DNA of 64,000 nucleotides from Melastoma dodecandrum (taxonomy: Eukaryota; Streptophyta; Magnoliopsida; Myrtales; Melastomataceae): contig JARUPY010000321.1 of assembly GCA_029817715.1 (NCBI GenBank), positions 744,001 through 808,000 on the forward strand, in the 5' to 3' direction. Positions within the stretch are counted from its first letter, which is position 1, and each line of letters starts with the position of its first letter. Under the pieces are notes generated by a model that was not told where the DNA came from, made no database searches, and was given only the letters and a program-made list of their open reading frames with translations. Shown one piece after another: positions 56,141-64,000 of the stretch. Made by a program: the position numbers and the translations under genes.

Positions 56141-57691
56141 TCATTCTGGTCCATAGATTCCTTCCTTGAGGAGTCTATCGGGCTCCAACTCCGTAGTACC
56201 ATTGCGCTGGTCTTTCGCCATTTCCTCTTCTTTTGGTTTGTCAGTCGCCACAGGGTTCTTCCTCGAGTTAACTTCTTGGAGAACTTCCTTAATGTCCTGA
56301 GTAGACAGCTCATCTCCCCAACTAGTTGGAACGATCGACCCTGTATCCGGCTTGGGGTGCGATGTCCCGTAGTTTACGATGTAATCAAAATTTCCGAATG
56401 GCTCGCCAAGGGGCCCTACCGTAGGGTCACCAAGCTTATAGCGTTGGTCCAGCGTGAGGTCCTTGATAGTCTTGGTTGTTTCTGCATGCAAGATACCCTT
56501 GTCACCACAGGAATATTCATCAGCCTTGATAATTTCAATTTCAGAGTCAACCCAAAACAACAATTCCCTATGCAACGTAGAAGGGATAACAGCAGCTTTA
56601 TGGAGCCAGTTGTGGGCCAAAAGTGCATTAAAAGTGGGAATTATGTCTATCACGAAGAAAGCAGTTTCCCTTTCCTGGTGACCTACTTTAAGGTGCACCG
56701 AGAAAACCCCTAAGCATTCAGATTTCCTGCCATTAAACCCACTCACTGTGACATTGGTTTTAACCAAGTCACAAGGCTTATATCCAAGCAGTTTAAACCT
56801 GGATAGAGGGAGCACGTTTATAGTCGCTCTGTTGTCTACAAGGACTCGACTTACTAGCGTACCGTCAAAGGTAGCAATAATGTATAATGAATGCATGTGT
56901 TGTTTCATGCTGTCAGATGGCTTCTTTAACCAATTTAATGGAAAACCCGATGGGTAAATGGGCGAACAAGGGGGAGGCACTTTACCTCCTGGAGCCCCTG
57001 TGTCTCGCTTACACGCGAAGTCTACAGGCAGGGTAAGAGCATTGCAACTCATGACTGGCCTCACTTCTCCGTCGACATCACTTGGGATCTCGCTCCGGAG
57101 TGGGGTATAGTCAAAGCTTGAGCCAGGTTCTTTTGAATGGTCTGTGGACTCAATGCATTCTGCCTCAACGTTTGCTCCATTCGCAGGCGCTCTAGTCACT
57201 GGGGACGCTCCCGAGAGGGTAGGCCAGGGCCTTTTAGCGACGTGACTTAGACGTCTGTCCCTTCTCTTGCGCGCCCTTGGACGTAAAGTGGTCTTGCCCA
57301 TTGCCTTCTGCCAATATTTCGAAGGGTTAACTGCTTTAATCACCCTTGCTCTCTTAGAACCAAGGAGAATTTGACGTACCTCCACATAGTCGCCAACAGA
57401 TGGGTCGTACCCCACTACTGCTCGCGTGGGGAGCTGCTGCGATTCAAAGCAAGTGTTGTTAGTTTCACAAGTACATGTAGCTGTAGAGTGCGCGGGTTTG
57501 ACCACAATTTCTCCATTTGAGGACAAGTCTACAAGCTTGAGGAAGTAACTGACGCAGCAGGAAGTGTAGAGCTGAGTAATCAGGATCTTGTTTTCAGCTA
57601 TGAGCTTGCATTTCTGACATAGCATCTTTGCTTCCAAAAATTGAGCTATCGGTGGGCCTGATTGGATCGCCTGGATGTCTACCTTAGGCAT
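56141..57691 (-). pseudogene. Aspartic protease region of Tat element copy 2
   Basis: A 516-codon open frame. Residues about 265-400 hold the retroviral-type protease: the active-site loop is LVDNRATINVLP (Asp286), where copy 1 has LIDNGAT, so the conserved glycine is replaced by arginine. TAFFVIDIIPTFNALLAHNW follows. The first 250 residues are a linker with several Cys residues (CQKCKL, ATCTCETNNTC) and no known domain. The loss of the glycine should impair activity even though the frame is open. Confidence 0.75.
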
Positions 57692-57708
57692 TTCCTATCT
57701 AGGCTTGT

Positions 57709-58757
57709 TCATCCTCTCTTGTGTTCGCTCAGGCCTCTGGGCTCTATCAGGATTAACTGCTTATGCGCTTCCAGAGCGAGACTGGTTAAGATGGCCAAGC
57801 CTTTCTTGCTCTGACCAGGCACCTTGCTGGGAAGAGGAGTCATTAAACTCCAGATGTCGCCTGGGATGTTCGGGCGCACGTGGCCGTGGCTCAGGCGTTC
57901 GGCCTCGGCCATGTGGACCACCTCTTCCCCCTCGGATTGCCGGTCTACGCTATGCGCTTGGAGGGCGCTTAAATCCCCTTTGCGAGTTGTTAGAAGCGCT
58001 TCGCGAGCCCAAGTGTACTACTCCCATCGCTACCTCCTCTAGTGGGGTCAGATCGTACAAGGTGTCGCTTTGATTGTTCTGGAGATACTTCCTGAATGTA
58101 TTGCATCTATCGGTGGTGTGCGTATCATCCATATGCCAGCAGCAAAAGCTAGGCGCAACCTCTTTGCCACCAAAGTCTCCCCGAGGATCTTTACGTCCTG
58201 TAAGGAATAATGATCTATATTAGTTTCGATGAAATTGATGCCTACATCAGCAACATCGAACATATGAATAGCTATTTCATCATCAAAAGGTCTATCGTCG
58301 ACCATTGTCACTTCGTCCACCTCAGGGAAACATAATTCATTGGACTCTATAAGATCCTGAATTATATTCTTGAATGACGAGTAATCTCTGGTCGTATGTG
58401 TAAATGACCCATGCCACTTGCAATAATTTCTAGTCTTTTCCCTCTCTGTTTGGGGAACTCTATGACCCGGTTTAAGTTTAATGCGTTTTCGTTGGATGAG
58501 CCAATTGAAAATCGCATCCGCCTTGTCTACATCGAACGAATATTTTCTTTCTTCGTTGGACTTTTGAGATGCTTTGGCTTTGGAGTTTTTCCTTGCGAGG
58601 GGTTCACAAACCGTTGCTCGGCTTTCACGAATTCGGCCATATCCACCTCAAAGGTTTCGAGCTGAAAGGCATGCTTAGCCTACGCCTCTTCCATTAGTAA
58701 CTGATGGTACTCTGTTGCGCTTCTGGCTAAGTCATACAGGTCATTAAACCTTTCTCC
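57709..58757 (-). pseudogene. gag C-terminal region with zinc-knuckle-like repeats, copy 2
   Basis: Minus-strand pieces include CCWHMDDTHTTDRCNTFRKY (about 58083-58140) and a related CKWHGSFTHTTRDYSSFKNI segment (about 58365-58430). Both follow a C-x-x-H-x4-H-T-x4-C/Y plan, like the CxxH...H...C nucleic-acid-binding knuckles of plant gag proteins. Frames are broken between pieces. It connects gag to the protease region. Confidence 0.5.
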
Positions 58758-60080
58758 CTACAGCTTTTTCTTGAAAGGCATAAACAACGTGTTTAATGCG
58801 ATCATTAGCTGATTACTTTCAAGAATCGCAGGACTACAGCGCAGTAGCGCTTTTCGCAGCCGCATAAGGAAATGCCCTGGATGTTCTTCGGTGGCTTGCT
58901 TGAGTCTCATTACCTCAAATATTGACATGGGCGTGTCTAACCGTGCGAATGCCTTCATAAAAGAAGACTGCATCTCTGCCCATGTTGTCACTGATCCAGG
59001 TGGTAGGCTTGCATACCACATAAAGGCATCTCCTGTGAGAGAGTTTGGAAAGAGCTTTAGTTTCCAAAAATCGTTTGCCGCAGCATCCCCTGCCTGATGA
59101 GTGAACTGGGCTATATGCTCTACGGGCGTCATCTCATCTTCCCCCGAAAAACGGGTAAAGTTAGGCACTCTATACCCCCTGGGGAGAGGATATTCTCTGT
59201 CAATATAGGCAGGGTAGGGACTCCTGTATAAACCAGGGTCATCTTGCCTGACTGCTCTAGGCACCATCTGCTCTAAAACTTGAGCGATTGTCTCCCTCAT
59301 ATTTGGTGGTGGTGGTGGGACGAGGTCAAACTGCTCTCGAAAGTATCCTTGCCCCACCTTCTCTGGGGGATACGACACCCTCGGGGTTACTCGAGGTGGT
59401 TGAGGGTTCACTGAGACATTAATGTGGAAGCGCTCTACCCGTGGTAAATTTCTCACTATGGGAGTTTCTCATGGAGGAATCTCCTCAACAGGTTCTTTAC
59501 CAGGTCGACGAGGGGGTATGGCACTCGCATACTTATTTGTCTCGTCTTGAACCTCTACTTCATCGTCTGCAGGATTCACTGCGTAGACCGCATTCGCTCT
59601 CCAGGTAGGAGATCTGGAAGTAGTAGGCCTTGATGGGAACATTCGGTCCCTGCTACCGACTTCTGTAGCACGTGGGTAAGTACCATCCCAAGGCTCATCT
59701 CCCTGAAACGATACGTTGCGCCTCTCTACGCACCGAGCGTCTCCCATAAAGGAATTTTCCCTGTCTACAGGAATGCTTGTTTTTGCCGCAGCGCTTGGCC
59801 TACTCAATGCACTGAGTTGCTCCAAAATCTGAGCCATATTATCTTGCAAACCAGTGATATGTCGGTCCATTAGGTTCCTCATATCATTGAATTCTTTATG
59901 TAATTCAATTCTGGAAATAAACTCAGAAGGAGTATGACCCTCGGAACCGGATTGATTCCCGGTTTCATGGCTTCTTAGAGCCGTGTTTTCGACGTTTAAG
60001 TCGGCTAGTGCATTTTGCTCACCTCCATCTGATGGAGGGGGAGGATCACGAGTAAGTCCGCTCCTAGTGTTCTTTGCCAT
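58758..60080 (-). pseudogene. gag of Tat element copy 2
   Basis: Two pieces in one frame, 59469-60080 and 58758-59456, are separated by a single TGA at about 59469. The first begins MAKNTRSGLTRDPPPPSD, 19 bases from the primer binding site. The second contains the capsid-like Retrotrans_gag domain (YRVPNFTRFSGEDEMTPVEH; FPNSLTGDAFMWYASLPPGS; HPGHFLMRLRKALLRC). Its function is packaging of element RNA into particles. Confidence 0.85.
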
Positions 60081-60098
60081 CTAAAAACTTACGTTTCA

Positions 60099-60119
60099 CG
60101 ACTCCTACTATGGTCGCCA
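60099..60119 (-). other. Primer binding site of Tat element copy 2
   Basis: Minus-strand TGGCGACCATAGTAGG starts 6 nt inside the 5' LTR. Copy 1 has TGGCGACCACAGTGGG in the same position and spacing. It begins TGG, as required to pair with a tRNA CCA end. The tRNA identity was not determined (an arginine tRNA is possible for Tat elements). Confidence 0.65.
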
Positions 60120-60125
60120 AAAACA

Positions 60126-61359
60126 TGTTCGCGTAGGAAACGGATCACGTCGGAAATATTTGGCAATAAGACTCACACAGATTTTATAGATGTGGTCGCC
60201 AGTAAGTAATTGAAGAATTAGATTGAATGCAAACAGTTTTTACAAAAAGTAAAGAACGCTTACAGCCATAAAAGTAAAACAAGGACGGTGGTAAAGACGT
60301 AGACTAGCTACAGTGCTCCACGAACTTGGAGCGTTGTAGTATACTTGACGGTGGAACGCTCCAGGCTGGCACTCCTCTGGTGGCAGGACCTAGCTGCTGA
60401 GCTTGATGGACTGGGTACGGTCGGGTACTGAGGCGGACGTGGGCGTCAAGGCTGTGGTGGTCTGCGTTGGCGAGAGTGTCGAAGGCGGAGATGCGTACCA
60501 GGACTACAGTGGCCCATCCTGGCGTTCAAGTCGAGGGCGGAGAGTTGTTACCAGATCTACGGTTGCTCACTCTGATGGTGGAAGTGGAGGCGGAAGGTTG
60601 TTACCAGAGCTACGGTTGCTCACTCTGATGACGAAAGTGAAGGTGGAGGCTTTTTATCAGAGCTATGGTTGCTCACTCTGATGGTGGAAGTGAAGGCGGA
60701 GGGTTTTTATCAGAGCTACGGTTGCTCACTTTGGTGGTGGAAGTGAAGGCGGATAGTTTTTATCAGAGCTATAGTTGCTCACTCTGATGGTGGAAGTGAA
60801 GACCATTGAAACCTTAAGGGTCTCACCCAGGTCGGGGATTCCTAACAACTACGCTAAGGGGTGACGAGCAAAATAAGCTTCTGTTGGCTGTTTTGATTGT
60901 GATTTTCTCTGAGGGAGCGGTATGTTACGACCTTTTGAAGATCTTTCAGACCCAACTCACCCCAAGAATATCGGAGCTATCTAATTCCCACTAATTTAAA
61001 CGTGGATCAGCTCATCTAACTTCGGGTTTAATTGATTATCTTTAAGACGTATGCTAGTGTTATGCGTGAGTAACAAGTCCCAATTATCTCGGGGCCGTGG
61101 AACCGTTTTTCTTTAACACATGTCCCTTTCAGGCGCAGGCGTATAGTTTTAATATCCTTTATAGGCACAAGCCTGTAGACTTTGTGTCGCAACCGCAAGT
61201 CTCTAGACTTTGCATCGCAAGCGCAGGCCCTTGATTAAAAGGTTACTATTCTGCCTCCGTAGACTTCCTCCTGTAGGCGCAAGCCTAATATGTTTGTCTC
61301 GGCTGTGGGCTTTTGTGGGTTTGTCAGAACAAGGCCCGAGATTTTCTTTAGTGTCAACA
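60126..61359 (-). repeat. 5' LTR of Tat element copy 2
   Basis: 1234 bp; on the minus strand TGTTGACACTAAAG...CGCGAACA. It holds five copies of the 53-bp tandem unit at 60539-60803. Compared with the 3' LTR it has about 295 bp more near 60145-60440 but has lost the TATA-containing stretch near 60915. Confidence 0.9.
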
Positions 61360-61364
61360 CCGAC
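61360..61364. repeat. Target-site duplication of Tat element copy 2, right
   Basis: CCGAC, identical to 49965-49969. Confidence 0.9.
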
Positions 61365-62013
61365 TTCCATTGAATAAGGAAGTCGGCCTTTGTAAGGCCG
61401 ACTTCCTTCATCACAATGGGACTCGACCTTTGTAAGGCCGACTTTGCTAGGTTTTTTTTTAAAAAAGTCGCTCGGGGAGACAGAACTCCCCGAGCCTTCA
61501 CCTGCCAGCCCCCGCCACCTAGCCGCCTGATAGTCGCCGATCCAAGTCCCCTCGCACCGATATTTCGTCCCCGAGCCCGAGCTTCTGTGCAGTTGTCGAT
61601 CCGAGCCGCCCCATCCCCGACCGTTCCGCCTCGTCCCCGACCGTCCTCTTTGGAGCCGTCCCGTCCCCTTCCGTCCCATAACGGTAATAGTGTAATTTTC
61701 ACTTTTATCTAGTTAATTACTGTTTAATTATAGTAATTAATTGTTAATTAGGGTTAAGTATAATTTATGTAGTGTTTACGTGATTTTATGGAAATTATGG
61801 TAAATTATGGTTTATAAAGGAGAAGGAAGTGTTTAATTGACCTTATTGAATGTAATTAACAACCGAACAAGTATAATTATCCTAAGAATTCAATTCCCAC
61901 AATTAATTAGGTAGTTATTAAGTAACTACAAAATGTATATTAACTAAATTGTGTTCATTTTTAAGCTTTATGTTCTAATTTGATAGCTCAATTGATTTAG
62001 GTGTTATGTTCCA
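61365..62013. other. Hairpin repeats, GC-rich block and upstream region of the third MULE
   Basis: 61379-61404 and about 61423-61445 are further copies of the AAGTCGGCC...GGCCGACTT hairpin. 61470-61680 is a C-rich block (on the plus strand) with open but repetitive Pro/Arg-rich frames. 61690-62010 is AT-rich and probably holds the leader of the MURA-like gene that starts at 62014. Confidence 0.5.
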
Positions 62014-64000
62014 ATGTCGTCGGATGAGCTTTTGATCTTTTATAAAGGAAATACTGTCAATGGAGCTGACGGAGTTGGTTGTGAAAATGGTTCAATAGCA
62101 AGAACATAAATCCCAAAATTTGTCAATTACAAGAATTTCGAACGCTTGATATGCCAAGCTATCGGTTTGCAATCGGCAATTTCATTACAGATAGTGCATA
62201 GGTATCCTGTTCTGGAGTTAAATAATGTGGATGTGAAGCATTATCTTGTTCCTATTAAAGTGGATAAAGATGTGAAGTTGCTTGTTAAGTTTGCTATTGC
62301 AAATCCAAGGAATATGCAACAAATATATATGTTCTCCGATGTATCGGTGCCGCATTTTCAGGTTAGAATGATGGCGGTTGAGCCTAATGTGGAACACCAT
62401 CGTCATATGGGTGTTCGTCGTCAAACTGAGAATGTAGAGGCTAGAATGGTTGCCGTAGAGCCTAATGTGGAAGTGGATCGTCCTCTGGTTGTCGAACATG
62501 AAAATGTGAATGTTGAGGAGAAAGTGCAGCGTTGTTTTCCGGGCGAACATAGTTATAATGTTCCGATGGAAGTTGATCATCGTATGGATGTTGTAGCTGG
62601 AAACGAAAGTGTCCTTGCTGAAGTAGAGAGGTGTTATACTGTTGGAGAATGTTCTAATCCTCCGATGGAAGATGAAGGCAATGTGAATGATGATATATTG
62701 AATTCTGATGTAGATGTCGACACTGATGCTGAGTTTTTTAACGATATGAATGCCGGCAATGAGATATCGGATGATGAGAATGTTGACAATCATATGGTTA
62801 TGGTTGTTGAATCTGGTGAAGGGTCCAGTTCGTGAAGTGTAACCAAGGAGAAACCCCTGCCCTTTTATAATGAATATCTCGATGACGTACATGAGAGAGT
62901 TGAGGAGTGGGATTTCCATCCTCTTGTCGAATGTTCTGACCTTATTGATGAATTTCAAAAGGGAATGCGTTTCAAGAATAAGAAACTGCTCATCAATTTT
63001 GTGAACAATTTTCACATTTTAAGGCACTGCAATTTTGAGGTTGTTAAATCCACGAAGACATTGTGGAATACATGTTGTTCTGAATTCGAGAAGGGCTGTA
63101 AGTGGAGGTTAAGGGCGATACAACCAAAAGAGGATGATGAACGCGATTCGTGCCTCTAATCCTTATATTGTTGATTGGGGAGGTTCATACATGGTTGGTG
63201 ATTCGCAGTTTGTTTTTCAGAGAGTATTCTGGTGTTTTAGTCCCTCAGTAATGGCATTCCGTTATTGTCGCCCCGTAGTCAGTATTGACGGGACTTTCTT
63301 GTACGAAAAATACAAGCATAAGTTATTAATTGTTTGTAGTTTGGATGGCAGCAATCATATCGTGCCTCTAGCATTTGCAATCGTAGATGAGGAAAGCTAC
63401 CAATCGTGGGGATGGGTTTTGAAATGCCTTAAACGTTACGTGGTTGGCAATGAGTGTTAGGGTGTATGTTTGATTTCAGATAGGCATTCTGGTATTCTAG
63501 CGGTGGTAAACGATGTTGAAGTAGGTTGGACGCCACCTTTTGCACAATGGAGGTTTTGTATACGTCATGTAGCTAGTAACTTCAACTCAAGATACAAGAA
63601 TGTACATGGCAAGAAATGCCTAGCTATTGCTGCAAGGAAATGTATGCCTCCAAAGACGAAGCAATATTTGCATCACATTCCAAAAACTAATCCAGAATCA
63701 GCCGACTTTTTCGACGAGATGGATATGTCACAATAGACTCTCAGTAACGACGGGGGCCACCGTTGGGGTATAATGACGACAAATTTAAGCGAGAGCTACA
63801 ATGCTGTTCTAAGGGGTGCTCGATCGCTTCCGATCTCTGCTTTAGTGAGGAAGACCTTCTACAATTGTTGTGTTTATTGGATTAATAGAGATGAAGCTGA
63901 TGCGGCGATAAGGAAGGAGGAGAAATTTACTAAAGTTGCCATGGACCGTTTTAAAAGAAGAATCAAGAAAGCTAGAAATCACCAAGTGACCCTTCTAGAT
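62014..64000 (+). pseudogene. MURA-like MULE transposase (MuDR type), broken, runs off the window
   Basis: From ATG 62014 (MSSDELLIFYKGNTVNGADG) the frame carries an N-terminal domain typical of MuDR-type proteins, an acidic variable region (to 62832), then the DNA-binding region (GMRFKNKKLLINFVNNFHIL; CKWRLRAIQ). The catalytic domain follows (VVSIDGTFLYEKYKHKLLI; LISDRHSGIL; WGIMTTNLSESYNAVLRGAR). Premature stops occur at about 62105, 62835, 63460 and 63736, and a frame change near 63140. It differs clearly from the FAR1-type transposases of MULE-1 and MULE-2, so a second MULE lineage is present. The SWIM region would lie beyond the window. Confidence 0.85.

Larger units (their letters stand above)
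49970..61359 (-). mobile_element. Full-length Ty3/gypsy retrotransposon, Tat lineage, with antisense PMD ORF (copy 2)
   Basis: LTRs at 49970-50875 and 60126-61359 have TG...CA ends and flank CCGAC duplications. Minus-strand order is primer binding site (60099-60119, TGGCGACCATAGTAGG), gag, protease, reverse transcriptase, RNase H, additional RNase H, integrase, polypurine tract (50881-50891). An extra ORF with a plant mobile domain lies between integrase and the 3' LTR on the plus strand, antisense to the rest. The additional RNase H plus extra ORF mark the Tat lineage. Single stops in gag and integrase, a frameshift after the RT YIDD, and LTR divergence show that it is not functional but fairly recent. 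Confidence 0.93.

Noticed and set aside
61203..61712. Overlapping ORFs in the GC-rich block
   Set aside because: Several frames on both strands are open because of base composition; the products are Arg/Gly/Pro-rich without motifs.
62218..63015. 265-codon minus-strand ORF
   Set aside because: It is antisense to the recognisable MURA-like coding sequence; its His/Ile-rich composition is the shadow of the acidic sense region.

Overview
The window is nuclear DNA of a flowering plant, probably a eudicot or an early-diverging angiosperm; the species cannot be fixed from the sequence. The evidence is GT-AG split genes with plant-type orthologues, Tat-lineage Ty3/gypsy retrotransposons, Mutator-like elements (MULEs) with FAR1-type transposase, and AT-rich intergenic DNA. 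Only three host genes look intact. All three are on the minus strand: two paralogues of the cohesin acetyltransferase CTF7/ECO1 (15501-18413 and 45457-47475) and one SR45a/transformer-2-like splicing factor (19657-22088). A nepenthesin-type aspartic protease survives as a pseudogene (about 13290-14420).

Layout. 1-4500 is decayed repeat DNA with an LTR-like piece at the left edge. 4560-11951 is a degenerate Tat-lineage Ty3/gypsy element in minus orientation. 11952-15500 is AT-rich DNA with the protease pseudogene. 15501-22468 holds CTF7 copy A, the SR gene and its short promoter. 22469-31656 is MULE-1 (9.19 kb, 10-bp target duplication) and 33547-42708 is MULE-2 (9.16 kb, 9/10-bp target duplication), in opposite orientations with decayed LTR-like DNA between them. 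44339-45160 is a small non-autonomous MULE with a perfect 9-bp target duplication. 45457-48550 holds CTF7 copy B and its upstream region. 49082-49435 is a Ty1/copia gag fragment. 49970-61359 is a full-length Tat retrotransposon (perfect 5-bp target duplication CCGAC) inserted into an array of short hairpins. 62014 to the window end is a broken MURA-type MULE transposase.

The most interesting system is the MULE pair. Each has TIRs of about 0.75 kb packed with a short AT-rich motif, a FAR1-like DDE transposase (FAR1 zinc domain, MULE catalytic domain, SWIM finger) on one strand, and, convergent to it, a 13-exon gene joining an N-terminal plant-mobile-domain-like region to a C-terminal Ulp1/SENP-type cysteine protease. 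In MULE-2 both genes read through without a break (718-codon ORF; 902-aa spliced protein with His-Asp-Gln-Cys protease residues), so it may be autonomous. MULE-1 keeps the same 13-exon plan, with 10 of 13 exons identical in length, but each gene carries one frameshift. A plant-mobile-domain protein is also encoded antisense between pol and the 3' LTR of the Tat retrotransposon, so two unrelated transposon classes in one window carry this domain.

Exon coordinates were derived by eye from splice signals, reading frame and comparison between paralogues. No alignment program or database was used.
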